This document shows positions 34,106-45,508 of a DNA stretch of 64,000 nt, one piece after another. The stretch comes from Nomia melanderi. Taxonomy: Eukaryota > Arthropoda > Insecta > Hymenoptera > Halictidae. Numbering within the stretch: the first letter of the stretch is position 1; each line of letters opens with the position of its first letter. Below the pieces are notes generated by a model, which made no database searches, was not told the DNA's origin, and was given only the letters and a program-made list of their open reading frames with translations. The translations under genes and the position numbers were made by a program. The stretch lies in assembly GCF_051020985.1 (NCBI RefSeq), contig NC_135002.1:682001-746000 (forward strand). The letters are read 5' to 3'.

Positions 34106-34304
34106 TCCCCCTCTGTAACGCGATTAAAATATTCCGTGTTACGGGTTTCACGTTTACGAATTCCGCGTGAGATTCCCCTTTCGGATACCGATCCAACTTG
34201 TATCGAGTTGGTCCTCCGCTTGTATCAATTTCTTACGGAAACTCTCACTTTCATAGCTATTTTTCGATGATCTTTTAATCGCGTTATAGCGGGTCCAACT
34301 GTAT
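34104..34304. mobile_element. Putative pogo/Tc1-type MITE flanked by TA
   Basis: The block TAACGCGATTAAAA near the left end is repeated inverted near the right end (TTTTAATCGCGTTATAG). The right terminus reads GGGTCCAACTG followed by TA. It appears to sit in the GGTAG right end of the family B copy. The left tip has decayed, so family assignment is tentative. Confidence 0.5.
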
Positions 34305-35657
34305 CACGTTAAAAATCTATTCCACCGAGACGTGAATTGGATGTGGCACTCCTAATACCACCAGACGGGTCTCTTCTCCAAAATCATTGAGAAGGTATTG
34401 ATGATCTCCGGAGAAGTTGAATACGTTGATTCCGATGAACCCGAACTATCGCGATACAGGCAAAGTGGAATCTCGATGAATAGCCAATTCTGGTGATCAA
34501 GGATGGCATTCGAGGATATCGATTTCTATAGAATGTTTACAAATTTTTGAAATTGTCGCGCGAGCAGCTGATTTACAAGTCGATCGAGTTTCTCCGGTAT
34601 CGCGCATATTCGTCTTCTCTTTTCACCTCGTTCTATGCAAATGCCTCGAACCTTGTGCGCGATTCACGGTTTAAAAATATTCGTCGCCGGCGGATTGCGG
34701 ATGTTCATGCTAATTTGCGATTCTAACCGTGCACGTCGAACGGAATCTCGCGTTTCTCTGTTTTCGAACAGGCATTCGGCCCTTCCTTCCCGGTTGCGGC
34801 GAGCAATCCGCGCTGTCGAACGTCCATCGACGAACAAACATCTGGTTCGACGTTCTTTTTAATAACGTTTACTGGGAAAATCATTATAACTCTATTTTTC
34901 TAATTGTACTCTTACAAATTTCGACTGACGCGAAGGTCGATCGGCGAGCCACAGATTTCTATCTCTCAGAAAGTCACGTAAAACCTCGCAAGCGTGTGTT
35001 CCGTAATATTCTCCCGTAATTTATTCGCGAATATAATATTCATACCGCAGTACTTGTTAATAATTGTAAAGTAACGATCCAAATAATGCTGTAATAATCT
35101 CAAGCATAGTTTCCTATATCTCTCTCGGAGTACCATTTTCCATTGGAATTCCGTATTTCGTGTCGCAAGATAAACAAGGCGGAAATAGAAACGTTGTGGC
35201 TTTCCGAAGACTGACGAATCGGAGCTTCCGCAGGGGTCCTCTTAATGTCTCAATTAACCGCTCGATTAACCAGCTTCCCATTAACCCTTTACCGGCGAGG
35301 ATTTCTTCGAAGTATCGAGAACCTTTCGCCGTGGGAGTTGAATTGCGCATCGAAGTTTTGAATGGAGGAAAAGGAAACTGGTGATTTGTTATTCGAACAA
35401 ACTCATTGTTTACAACTTTGTATACTTGATGTGAAAGTTTGATGTGGAAATGACGACATTCGTCCTCAAAGATCCTTTCGTCGGGAAACTGAATCCTAGG
35501 AACATTCTATGCATACGTTCACTCGAAAGTACAGTCATTGATAACGGGAGAGCAGCGTTTAATTCGCACACGAAAGAATCGTGTAGTATCTATCTTTACC
35601 CGATTTCGTTTGAAATTATCGCCACGGGTCTCTTACTCAATGTTACAGGGCAAGGGG
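34305..35657. other. Intergenic DNA ending in a family I right end
   Basis: No gene recognised. The last ~50 bp up to GCAAGGGGTTAA (35658-35661) match the right end of the family I element at 48072-48320 (shared CCACGGGTCTC / CCACGAGTCTC). Confidence 0.45.
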
Positions 35658-35745
35658 TTAATCCTCTGCACTCCAGAGACTCTCGGTTACTACGTGATTT
35701 GATAAGTCAAACTATCAAGCTTGATATTCATCAGTTAACCGTGGA
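35658..35745. mobile_element. Family A left-end fragment abutting a family I right end
   Basis: TTAATCCTCTGCACTCCAG follows directly on the family I terminus and shares its TTAA. No matching A right end was found, so this is truncated. Confidence 0.55.
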
Positions 35746-36123
35746 ATTTTTTCTGAACAATCATTCAAAATAGACTCAGCGACGAGCATACGCGTCGAAC
35801 GCGAAGCTGATTAATGTACTTAACCGCTTATCTTATGATTCGTTTCTTAATAATCATCGATGCAACCGATAAATCTAATCTAATACGATAATGTTTCAGA
35901 GAAGAACCGATTTCGATGTTTATTCTCTCTACGCTTACTACAAAGCTTAACGATCGATAATAAAAAAGTATTACGGAATTTATATTTATATTGAATTTAT
36001 ATTGACTCCGGTCGACGAAATCGAGTTTCAACACCTTTTAAATCGTAGAGAATTTTATTTAAGTATCGGTACTCGGTTTGGTCGCACGTAAAAACTGCCT
36101 TCTCGCTTCCAGAAAAACTGATA
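35746..36123. other. Intergenic DNA
   Basis: AT-rich, with no recognisable feature. Confidence 0.5.
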
Positions 36124-36470
36124 CATAGTCAAACCTGTTTTTCTAGCGTAGATAGGGACTGCATAAAAGAAACCGCGCAGAAAACAATGTTCAGAAATTT
36201 ACGAAACAGCGAGAAAGTGCTTTCGAACGAAATAAATAATTGAATTACACGTGGAATCATTTTAAAAAAATTTAATTTCTCATACAAGGAGACATTTTCA
36301 CAATGTATGTAATTCACTGCTACTTGTCGTAGTAAAAAACGCGCATCTTGCGATGAACTGGTTCAAATTTTCGTCGCTTAAAAAACAACACCGTTGGAAT
36401 TCATGTACCGCATAAAAAAAATCGCACAAAAAGAATTGCATAGAAAAGGACCACACAAAAACAGGTTTCA

Positions 36471-36473
<3 letters not shown>
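36124..36473. mobile_element. Putative pogo/Tc1-type MITE, ~350 bp
   Basis: The left end AGTCAAACCTGTTTTT is matched by the inverted right end AAAAACAGGTTTCACTG. TA follows the right terminus and TA occurs at the left one. The interior has A-rich repeated GCATAAAA/GCACAAAA words and no coding potential. The right TA target merges into a TA microsatellite. Confidence 0.65.
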
Positions 36474-36506
<33 letters not shown>

Positions 36507-36507
36507 A
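36474..36507. repeat. (TA)n microsatellite
   Basis: Pure TA run beginning exactly at the right end of the pogo-like element. Confidence 0.9.
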
Positions 36508-36565
36508 TGGGAAATGTGGTAGGGAAGAGGTCAAAAGGTAGATCTGTCTTAGTGACTCAGTAATC

Positions 36566-36806
36566 TTAACCCTTTGCATTCGAGAGGTCAGAGTCACCAT
36601 TCGATTTGACACTGCAAAATTATGAAGTGAACGTTTAGTATGTTAAATGAAACTTTCTATTGCAATGTGAAATATTTCGATAACATAGCTTTGTTGCTTA
36701 ATTTCTCTGTGAATTATCGTTGAGTTAGTTTCAAACGATGCCGACTACATCTCGTTGGAAAATGTTGAATATTTCCAGGCGAAAACTTTCGAGTGCAAAG
36801 GGTTAA
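36566..36806. mobile_element. Family A TTAA element, 241 bp
   Basis: Ends TTAACCCTTTGCATTCGAG and CGAGTGCAAAGGGTTAA. Intact, non-coding. Confidence 0.9.
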
Positions 36807-37031
36807 TTGACGCATCCCTGGCTCGGCAATCGCGACGCATTGTCATTGGGTCATCGGGTATACAACATGGAAAACAAAGGAACGACATTTAAATTTGTCA
36901 AATTCAGTTGCAAATTTTCGCGCGAGTCCGACACGACATTACAAGCCAAGCAGTTAATGTATTAAAATAATCGGCCGACGCCGAGGTATCTCTAATTAGC
37001 ATAGCCGCGAAAGAAATCGCGGGACAGGAGC

Positions 37032-37268
37032 TTAACCCTTTGCACTCCGCAGGCGCCTCTCAGTCGCCAGTTAATATCACAGCGGAATTAAGTTCGATAT
37101 TCAATATTAATCTTTGTGCAACGTGTCCATATGTGGAATATTGAAAGAAATCAGTTTCGTTCAATTTACGTGTGATGTCTCCGTCGAGTCAGTTTGAAGG
37201 AATGTCGTTGGTATCTTAGAGAATGTTGAGCAGTTCTAATGAGGAACTTGTGGAGTGCGAAGGGTTAA
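37032..37268. mobile_element. Family A TTAA element, 237 bp
   Basis: Ends TTAACCCTTTGCACTCCGC and GGAGTGCGAAGGGTTAA; subterminal GGCGCCTCTCAGTCGCC. Confidence 0.9.
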
Positions 37269-37620
37269 AGGTTCAAGATCTCGGGTTATTTCCGCGCGAG
37301 TTTCCCCGACGACGCGAAGGTAACTTACGCCGCGGCGTTCCGGACGGGTCCAGGAAAAATCCCGGCCATTAGGAAGAAAAGGAACGCGGAGGTTCGAGGT
37401 TGACCTCAAAAATAAAAATCCTCCGGAGACGATGAGACCGCGTTTTATCGGTGATCGCCCCGTTAACGCTTCGAGCGCCGCGTCGCCGAGAAATGGGCCT
37501 CGTTCACTCGAATAGGAACCATTTTCTTATCTCCCGCGCACCTCGAATGCCACAATGGAGCCTTATTTTTTAACAGCTGCTTCACGGTGGCTGTCGAAAG
37601 ACGCCATCCAATATTTTCAT

Positions 37621-37861
37621 TCAACCTTTTGCACTCCAGAAATTTCTCACTGGAAGTATTCAATATTTTCTAATGAGACACTGACGACGTTTTCTTAGAT
37701 GGAATTGAGAAATCTCACATGCATCGAGGAAAACTATTTTCTTTCAATGTTTCGTACACTGACGCATTATACGAAGTTTCTTATTAAATATCAAAGTTTA
37801 CAGTTTTGCCGTGTCAAATCGTTTGGCGACTTAGAGGTGCCTCTGGAGTGCAAGGTGTTAA
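37621..37861. mobile_element. Family A TTAA element, part of an inverted duplication
   Basis: Left end TCAACCTTTTGCACTCCAG, right end GGAGTGCAAGGTGTTAA. Together with the next family F copy it recurs in opposite orientation at 41667-42120. Confidence 0.85.
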
Positions 37862-37887
37862 CGTTATTTTACGATTCTGTTCCAATT

Positions 37888-38111
37888 CTAACCCTTTGCA
37901 CTCCAGATGGTTTTGTAATCAGCAACTAATTTTTATAGTATCCCTAGCGAAAATGAAAAATGCTATAACATTTCATAGATCTTTGGATCCTAGTGCAAAA
38001 CTTGGATCTGTGAAAAATCTAATAATTGTAGGGTAGTTTCTTTAAGATTCATTAAAACGTCTAATATTATTCCTGGTGCATTATTGGAGCCTACAGAGTT
38101 CAAAGGGTTAA
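37888..38111. mobile_element. Family F TTAA element, 224 bp
   Basis: The left end CTAACCCTTTGCACTCCAG resembles family A. The right end reads CAGAGTTCAAAGGGTTAA. The interior shares CTTTAAGATTCATTAAAA with the other F copies. Confidence 0.85.
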
Positions 38112-38163
38112 TACTTGGAGGGTGCAGGTAGACGAGGAGGTTGTCAGGGATAATTGACAGTAT

Positions 38164-38250
38164 AACAGACCTTTGCACTCGAAAGTTCTCCGCTGGAAAT
38201 ATTCGAAATTTCCTGATGAGATATACGATGTTTTTCAAGATTATTTTAAC
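38164..38250. mobile_element. Family A left-end fragment
   Basis: CCTTTGCACTCGAAAG followed by typical A interior, with no right end. Confidence 0.5.
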
Positions 38251-39232
38251 CACAATTTGATCACTTATATTAAGAACATCGGTTAGAAGCCAATGCGGTG
38301 GACAATTTCGAGATATTCTCTGATTTTTGCAAATCTCAATGGAATAAATTTCTCCTCGGTTATTCTGGGATTCATACCTTCTGAATACGTTGCGTAATCA
38401 TTTCAGAAGCCATTACATTAGTTTCCTCTATTGTTCTTTTCTGGGCTCATTTTCATTGTATTCTTCTCTATAAATTTACTTCGACGCGTGAACCGAAGCA
38501 CAGATGAAAAGTTCTCAGAGACTCGCCGTCCTTTTCTAAGACAGCTACGAGCAGCTCGGTGGCTGAAGCGTTGGGGAGTCATTCAACGTTCGTTAATACG
38601 ACTTATTAAAATCCTCACGGCTCGAATAGCCGTATATATTAGATGAACAATCCCCGATACGCTCGCGGCGTGTTAACGCGGCGCCGGATCGCCGGTCAGC
38701 GAGAGACGGTCGCGCGCATAATTAAAAAGGCGGAATGATCTCACGCCGGCCGTCCCGCGCGCAGGATCAAGGAAACGACACTCGCACGCGTTCGTTACGC
38801 GCGACGAATGGGAACGAACCGAACCGAACCGAACCGGCCGAGTCACCGCGCGCGCAACCCGTGGTTTGCGGCTTCCTCGAATTGTCCCGGCGCGTGTGTA
38901 ATTAACCGGCTGATAACAATAAGCGAGCCCGATACCGGGTCAATCTTGCAACATCATGGAATTCAGCCGGCGAAATTACAGTAATCGCTCGATCAATTCA
39001 TTGAAATGTTTTCGAAGCGGTGTTGCCTCGAGCCTTAACGGGCCTCGGAAGTATTTCGAGTTGACTTACCAAACAATACCGTAATGCGGATAACAAGCGG
39101 AAGCAAATTCACTGAAGCGATCCGGCAGGATACTTAACGAGTTCATTGTGAATATTACAATGACAATGATAAACGTAATAAAATGAGTTTCCCCGTATGC
39201 GGCATTGGACGCAGTAAGCAAAGGTCGCTTGC
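38251..39232. other. CpG-rich intergenic DNA
   Basis: No recognisable gene. It contains a short AACCG run (CGAACCGAACCGAACCGG near 38816). Otherwise nothing. Confidence 0.45.
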
Positions 39233-39402
39233 TTACACTAGAAACACCGAGTATTTGATACGATTAATATGCAATCCCTATGCAAATTGTAAGATTATTT
39301 TCAGTTTCTTTAGACATTCGTTGGAGTAAAATGGAACTATTTATTTAATTGCGAAATGAAACAATCGAAACATTTTGACTGGTACGGTAGTTTTAGGGTT
39401 AA
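39233..39402. mobile_element. Family B TTAA element
   Basis: Left TTACACTAGAAACACCGAG (TTAA decayed) and right ACGGTAGTTTTAGGGTTAA. The interior is colinear with 60492-60696. Confidence 0.75.
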
Positions 39403-39405
39403 GGG

Positions 39406-39568
39406 TTAACCCTTTGTAGAAATATTAGAAAATTTTCTGATGAGATGGAACAACGCTATTTTATTTCAATACTCGGATCGACGCGTAAAGGTAAAATATT
39501 AAATATCAAATTTCGTAGTTTCACAGTGTGAAATCAGGTGGCGAGTCACCTCTCGAGCGCAATGAATA
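39406..39568. mobile_element. Family A element, deleted
   Basis: TTAACCCTTTGTAGAAATAT on the left and CACCTCTCGAGCGCAA on the right. Shorter than a full A and its right TTAA is decayed. It begins 4 bp after the preceding B element. Confidence 0.6.
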
Positions 39569-40052
39569 ATTCTGAATTTGAGTGATTTCGAATGTTAATG
39601 ATTCGAGTAACCGCACACCGAAACTTCTGCTCCACCCGTCGCATGATGTCCCAGCGTTTGCGGAGCACCAGGAAAGAGGAAAGCTTCACCCTTGCCCTTT
39701 GCACTATAATTGTTCTCCTAGTCCGTTCTCGGCCGACTCTCGCTGAATTTTTCTGGCTCTGATAATATTACGCTGATTACGAAGAAATTGCTCGCAGTTA
39801 TTCAAAGTTTAGGCGGCTGTCGGCGAAACGTGCTCCATATAGAACACTATGTCACGTGAGCTGACCTCGTAACGCAAAGGTTTAAATACCATAGTCGACG
39901 AGGTAGCTGAACATTCTCGCTGGTCCCAGCTTGTTCGTTATTAACATAACCTGGCCCGCAAGCCTAATATTAACACAAAATCTGCCAACCAATGAAATCC
40001 ACCCCATCGAATTTCTCCATGAAAACTCCAAGATTCCTCATTTCTATCGCAA

Positions 40053-40505
40053 TTAACACGTTGAATGCCATGGGGGTCACCGGTGACCAACAAAATCGAA
40101 TTACTGTAGTTCAATTAACACTAAAACTACCGAGCACTTCAATTGACTTTTGAAAATTTCGCTATAGAAACTCCGAGAGTGCATCTGTTCAGACTTTAAT
40201 TGATTTACAATTGAATTTGCGTAGTGCTAAATGAATTTCTTTAATAATTTCTTAGAGAAACATTTGTTACCTTTCTAATAATTGCAAAAAGAAGACATCA
40301 AGCATGGGTCATTTGACCCCTCTGGTAGTTTTAGTGTTAAACGATGATTTGAAAACATTTCTATATTACAAATAATATTACCTAATTCGATGACATTTAA
40401 CCAGATGAACGTGCAACAATCATGACGCGATTCAATCGAATGATTCAATATTCTTTCACTTTGCGTATTTTGCTCTATGGAATCGTGCTGCGTTTAACGT
40501 GTTAA
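40053..40505. mobile_element. Family D TTAA element with nested B
   Basis: The left end TTAACACGTTGAATGCC is followed by GGGGTCACCGGTGACC; the right end is GCTGCGTTTAACGTGTTAA. 453 bp, about 231 bp without the B insertion. Its two halves match, in reverse, the two halves of 61919-62393. Confidence 0.85.
40115..40340. mobile_element. Family B TTAA element, 226 bp, nested in D
   Basis: Ends TTAACACTAAAACTACCGAG and TGGTAGTTTTAGTGTTAA. The subterminal palindrome GGGTCATTTGACCC lies at 40306-40319. Confidence 0.92.
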
Positions 40506-40739
40506 CTCTTAGCACTCCAGGTTGCTTTGTAATCCATCAGCAATTGCAACTAATTTTTATAGTATTCCTAGCGAAAATGAGAAATGCTATAACATTTCTT
40601 CGATCTTTTATTTTCCTTAGTACAAAATATTGGATGCGTGGAAAATCGAATAATTTTAGGGTAGTTTCTTTAAGATTCATTAAAATATTTAATATTCTAA
40701 CTGATGCGATATCGAAGCCTACAGAGTTCAAAAGGTAAA
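40502..40739. mobile_element. Family F TTAA element sharing its left TTAA with family D
   Basis: TTAACTCTTAGCACTCCAG on the left and CAGAGTTCAAAAGGTAAA on the right. The TTAA at 40502-40505 is also the right border of the D element. Confidence 0.8.
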
Positions 40740-40871
40740 CAATTCCATTCACGTGTCAAGTTAATTTCTTTACTCGTCTCTCGCAGAGGCGTTTGTCAGG
40801 TTTCCAATAATTGTAAAAGAGGAATCTCGAAATGGGTCATCCCGATGTATTCGGCGGTGTTGCAGTGTTAA
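40740..40871. mobile_element. Family B right-half fragment
   Basis: The sequence from about 40760 is colinear with the right half of 40115-40340 (CAATAATTGTAAAA, then ATGGGTCATCCCGAT) and ends GCAGTGTTAA at 40871. Confidence 0.55.
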
Positions 40872-41666
40872 ATGTAACACCCTCTACAGGACAGCGGACT
40901 CGTGTTAACAATCCCCAACAAGGAGCATCCGGGCGACGCGTCCAGCCGCAAATTGAACTCTTCCTTCTATCGGCGAGGTTCCTCCAGAGTGTGTGACAAG
41001 ATTGAGACCACTTTGATCTGAATTGCCTCCGCTATAAATACGGTGCAACGAGCGCTTAACCTTGTAACCTGACTTGACGCGACGCCAAACTTCTTTCTCA
41101 AATTCCGCCGTTTGACACCGAGCCTCCTCCGCCGTTCCAGAATCCCTCTCTCGTTTGGCTCGCCGGCTCCTCCACCGGCGTTCACCTTGACAAAGCTAAT
41201 CGCCGGCCAGAATTTCTTTCGGTTCTTCGTTCCTCTCTCTTTCCCTCGGTTTTCCTTGTTTCTCCTCCGACCTGCAAATCACTCGGTAGTAGTCAATGTT
41301 AAATCTTTCGGATATTTTCTGATTTTTCCAAATCTTATATTCTCTTCAGTTCCTCCGTCTTTTCTGGGTCAGAGAGCCCTTCGTTCCGTAGCTTCCGAAT
41401 ATGTTTTACGATCGTCTCGGAAGCCAAGACATTAATTCCCTCAATTCTTTCATTACTTAATATTGTCTTCCGAGCGAGTCAAATATCGCCAGATTTCTAT
41501 TTGGAGCAGTGGGAACATTCATTGGTTCTTCATTCGAATCTCTAATTACTGTTAATTCTAGATTCCTTTACATTTATCGCGTATAATCTTCAAACATGCC
41601 TTCTTTCTATTCCCTTATAACCATATAACTTCAACACAGAAAAATCTTCGTGAACTCTCATCGTTA
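40872..41666. other. Intergenic DNA
   Basis: Pyrimidine-rich in the middle; no gene or repeat recognised. Confidence 0.45.
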
Positions 41667-41888
41667 TTAACCCTTTGAACTCTGTAGGCTCTAATATTGC
41701 ACCAGGAATAATATTAGGTATTTCAATGAATCTTAAAGAAACTACCTACAATTATTAGATTTTTCATCCAAATTTTGCAGTAACAAGGAAAATAAAAGAT
41801 CTAAGAAATGTTACAGCATGTTCCACTTTCGCTAGGAAGTTAAGGTTAGATACTATAAAAATTATTGGAACAGAATCGTAAAATAATT
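41667..41888. mobile_element. Family F element (reverse orientation, one end deleted)
   Basis: Begins TTAACCCTTTGAACTCTGTA. It is colinear with the reverse complement of 37888-38111 but lacks about 40 bp at the far end, and continues into the same unique spacer (GGAACAGAATCGTAAAATAA) seen at 37865-37884. Confidence 0.8.
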
Positions 41889-42120
41889 TCAACCCTTTGC
41901 ACTCCAGAGGCGCCCCTAAGTCGCCAAACGATTCGACACGACAAAACTGTAAACTTTGATATTTAATAAGAAACTTTGCATAACGCGTCAATGTACGAAA
42001 CATTGAAAGAAAATAGTGATGCATGTGAGATTTCTCAATTCCATCTAAGAAAACGTCGTCTGTCCCATTAAAAAATATTGAGTATTTCCGGTGAATAATA
42101 TCTGGAGTGCTAAGGGTTAA
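41889..42120. mobile_element. Family A TTAA element, 232 bp
   Basis: Ends TCAACCCTTTGCACTCCAG and GGAGTGCTAAGGGTTAA. The partner of 37621-37861 in the inverted duplication. Confidence 0.85.
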
Positions 42121-42587
42121 TCGTTTGTTCTTAGTATTCGGTTATCACCACTTTGCCGGGCTACTCGAAATCGGAATTCAAAGATCGAGTCCGATCGGGG
42201 TTTTTATTCGTTTAATTTAATCGCGCTCGGCCCGCGGCCGGACGTCTGCCGGTTAACGGGTTGGCCCGTTAGATTGAGCGTGATTGAGCGCAACAATAAC
42301 TGTGCGTCGTGCGGCCACATCGATAATTTCGTTATTAAGCGTTTCATTCCGCGTCGCATGACTCATTCCGGCCGACACACGCTGCTCGTAAAGCCAGCCG
42401 TTGATCCTTGAAGCGATTGCGTCGGGGAAGCCCGTGCGCGCGCGCCAGCGCTTCTCCTTCTTTTCGTTCCGCTCGAGTCCCACGATTTTATTTCCACCGC
42501 GGGAAATCCTTTGTTACGACTCGCGCAATCGCGGGGATAACGCGCACCGGAGTGTTCCGAGTTATTTCTCCGCGGAACCGGAGTCGC
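42121..42587. other. CpG-rich intergenic DNA
   Basis: Nothing recognised. Confidence 0.45.
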
Positions 42588-42656
42588 TTGACACGTTGAA
42601 TGCCATGGGGGTCGTCACCGGTGACCAAACCGAAGTACTATGGTTTACTCGATTAA
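42588..42656. mobile_element. Family D left-end fragment with L inserted
   Basis: TTGACACGTTGAATGCC, then GGTCGTCACCGGTGACC and a stretch matching the D interior up to ACTCGATTAA, where family L begins. The other half of D was not found. Confidence 0.7.
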
Positions 42657-42894
42657 CGCGTTAAGCGCCACGAAAATCTTAAGCGTTTTCCCATTGAGTT
42701 TTTCTGTCGTAGCGAAGGAAAGCAGAGACAGTTATTAATTACTCGACGTTACGATCCTTGCAGTGCACTATCAACAACTTTGTTAGGTTATTAAACATCT
42801 TCGTTCGACGTCGGTTGTCTTGTATGTTACGATTGTTTTCTAGTCATTCGGAAGCGTCAGTGACCAGTGACTGACATGGCGCTTAACGTGTTCT
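42653..42894. mobile_element. Family L TTAA element, ~242 bp
   Basis: Left TTAACGCGTTAAGCGCCA and right TGGCGCTTAACGTGTT are inverted copies. The right TTAA is decayed. An imperfect hairpin (GTCAGT ... ACTGAC) lies just inside the right end. Confidence 0.65.
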
Positions 42895-43176
42895 TTGCGG
42901 ACGGATGTCGGCGTTTCGGTGGGATGGAATGTTCAGATTTGGGAGACTAAGTCGTGGAAAAATGATGTAGTTAGTCGAATAGTAAGAGATCAGGACGTAG
43001 CTTTCTTTCTTTCTATTATAGCGTATTGAGTGTATTCAGTCACACTATTGGGCTTTGAAAATTTCGACCCTATAAACGGAAACAATAACATTTTAATCAT
43101 TCCGTTTATTCTCACAAGTGACTGAAGGTCACATCGTAGTATTCGTTACGAAAACACGTGGTACGATTGGGGTTAA
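42891..43176. mobile_element. Family G element, degenerate
   Basis: Starts TTCTTTGCGGACGGATGTCG and ends GGGGTTAA. Colinear in its first ~100 bp with the next G copy. Confidence 0.5.
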
Positions 43177-43198
43177 TAAGTCGTCGAGACTGTTGTGA

Positions 43199-43452
43199 TT
43201 AACCCTTCGCGGACGAATGTCGACATTCCGGAGATGAAATTTTCACATTTCGAAGACTAAGCGAGAAAAAAATTATTTAATTACTCGGACAGCAAGAGAT
43301 CAGCTTTTAGTTTCCTTTTGTTCTATCAATTATACAATTGATATACAATTTTAGTATATCAATGTATATCAATTGTATTTTATACAATTGATATACAATG
43401 CAAAAGTAATTTGCATATTAATCGTATTGAATGCTCGATAGTTCTAGTGTTA
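43199..43452. mobile_element. Family G element with truncated or replaced right side
   Basis: Left end TTAACCCTTCGCGGACG. The perfect palindrome GAATGTCGACATTC lies at 43215-43228. The normal G right end is missing; a B-like right end (AGTTCTAGTGTTAA) stands at 43439-43452. An AT palindromic stretch (ATACAATTGATATACAAT) repeats at 43329-43400. Confidence 0.55.
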
Positions 43453-43508
43453 ATAATTGGGGAAGAAGTAGGAACGGATTAATGTGATCAATTTGAATCA
43501 TCCGGTAG

Positions 43509-43522
43509 TCGTAGTGTTAAAT
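43509..43522. mobile_element. Isolated family B right terminus
   Basis: CCGGTAGTCGTAGTGTTAA-type end without a paired left terminus. Confidence 0.35.
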
Positions 43523-44296
43523 AAGATGGAAACTGACCAAGTTAGACGCGCATTCCTCGATCTAGTAATCTTAGTCATCGAATAATCTCCTTACGGCGTA
43601 CGTAAAGTGTTACGGAACTTATATACAGCGTGTCCAAAAAGGGTAGGAGCAGCTTTATTTATCAGGCAGTTCGTGCAGATACAGGAATCGCGGAGTGGAT
43701 CGATAATACATTTCGGAATAAATATTGTTGCGCGAGTTTCCTCCGCGGCTTGCCTGCAGCGTTTCATTTGGCAGGAATTTTTGGAAAGATGGCGTCGCGA
43801 GACGTTCCAGGGAACCGTACGTAAGCGATAGAACGTGAAATATCGCGCATCGATTGTGCATTAAGGGAACAAAAGAAACTTTTCGGTTGACCTAATATTC
43901 TTTGTCCGCTCGTCTTCGATCGCGAGTCGGGTTTCTTTTCGAATATAGAAGAGAGTTGGATGCTTCGTGTCGTCTTGAGACGTTAATTATGACGTATTAC
44001 GATCATCGGACGTCAATGAAGAATTAACGATCAGTTGGCAGACGTGTTTAACCGCATGCTGCAGCGGTTTTTTCTCTTTCTCTTCGTTCGGCTGTGGATC
44101 GCGCTGCTACTTTTAGCGTCCGCCGCGTCATGAATCATTCGTGATTAATTCTGCTGTATACAAGCTGACACGGAACTCTTCCGAGGTGTACAACTATATA
44201 GGTTGCGCTCCGTAAACATCGTTTGACGAAGGTTTACGGGGATCTCGACTGATACCATTGTACAAATACGAGTCCTAACTCTCTGCTCCGGAAGCT
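43523..44296. other. Intergenic DNA
   Basis: CpG-rich; no gene or repeat recognised. Confidence 0.45.
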
Positions 44297-44360
44297 TCAA
44301 CCCTTTGCACTGCGGAGGTGCCTCTGCGTCGCAGTTTCAGTCGATCCGAATTAGAAAGTT
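44297..44360. mobile_element. Family A left-end fragment
   Basis: TCAACCCTTTGCACTGCGG, then GGTGCCTCTGCGTCGCAG; the remainder is not recognisable. Confidence 0.5.
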
Positions 44361-44568
44361 TGATGCTTAACGCGACGCTCGCTTTGAAATCGATGGACAA
44401 TAAAAGCAATTCCTTTCTCTTTGTTAATTAGTTGATTCCTAGGGAGCGCGATCAAAACTTCATTTCAGAATAAAATTACGTTTTTCTTTATTTCATTCAC
44501 GAGCATCGGATATAGACGACACTATTAATGTAAAATTTCACTGTACGCTATCGTATTTATATATTTTG

Positions 44569-44632
44569 CTATTATCATTGTACCCTCTTCAAATGAAATT
44601 TCCACTTGAAGTAGAATGGACAGTTTCGTAGG
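44569..44632. repeat. Dispersed ~65-bp repeat, also at 46523-46592
   Basis: Shares TCTTCAAATGAAATTTCCAC and most flanking bases with 46523-46592. In both places it lies upstream of decayed TTAA-element termini, so it is probably interior sequence of another TTAA family. Confidence 0.65.
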
Positions 44633-44742
44633 AGAAAGAGAGTTTCCTAAATTCATCGTAAAATTTCAGTGAACGCACTCTAGGAATTCCCGGCGAGAGA
44701 TTGTAGAAATCCAATTGGCCAGCCGTGTAGTTCCAGTGTTAG

Positions 44743-45227
44743 TCACCGGTGCTTAAGTACCTGCGTACCCCATCGCGACGCTATCGTTTACGTAACGCGA
44801 GTTATCGCCGGCGAAATCCGTTTATCGTGCTTTACCTAACCCGCGTGTTTACGCGCGAACGCCCGAGGACGCGTTTATTAACGAGACAAAAGCGTAATAA
44901 TGGTAAATAGCGTAGCCCGATTCCGCGGCGAGATTCCCCGCTCGTGTTCGCCGCGTTCTTCTTTTGTTCGGCTCCGGGGGACCGTGGCGAGCGTTAACTC
45001 GATGGTTCACGGCCGACCTGCGGCTGATTCATCGAAAATTTCGACGGAATTTCGCGAGGATGAGTCCTGACGCCTGTCGGCCCCACGTTCACGCGCCAAA
45101 GGATGACAAACGGACGAGCCTGAATTGCTCCGCGACGAGATAAACAGATACGCGATCCGCTTCAACCCTTGCCAGCCCTGTGTCGAGTCGGACTCGACGT
45201 TCCATTTCATTCCAACCTCCACCGGTT
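44743..45227. other. CpG-rich intergenic DNA
   Basis: Nothing recognised. Confidence 0.45.
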
Positions 45228-45466
45228 TTAACCCTTTGCACTCCGAAGTGTTTCGCTAGAAATATTTCAACATTTTCCGGTGAGAAGACGATATTTTGTA
45301 AAATCAACTCGACGAGACATTCACGCGAATCGACGGACAAAGCTGTTTTACGTGAATATTTTTCAGATTGATGCATTGTATGAAGTATAATATCGAATAT
45401 CAAACTTTATAGCTTCACTGTAGGAAATCAAGTAGTGACTGAGAGTCAAAGAGTGCAAAGGGTTAA
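45228..45466. mobile_element. Family A TTAA element, 239 bp
   Basis: Ends TTAACCCTTTGCACTCCG and GAGTGCAAAGGGTTAA. Confidence 0.92.
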
Positions 45467-45508
45467 TCATTTTTTCTATATTTATTTGTAGTATCACAAT
45501 TGTACCAT

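Noticed and set aside
37699..42024. Similar short peptides from frames at 37699-37929, 41764-42024 and 61726-61947 (shared FGDLE.PLECK), suggesting a gene family
   Set aside because: They are translations of family A ends; the same DNA occurs in both orientations with frameshifts and indels, and there is no start context or codon constraint.
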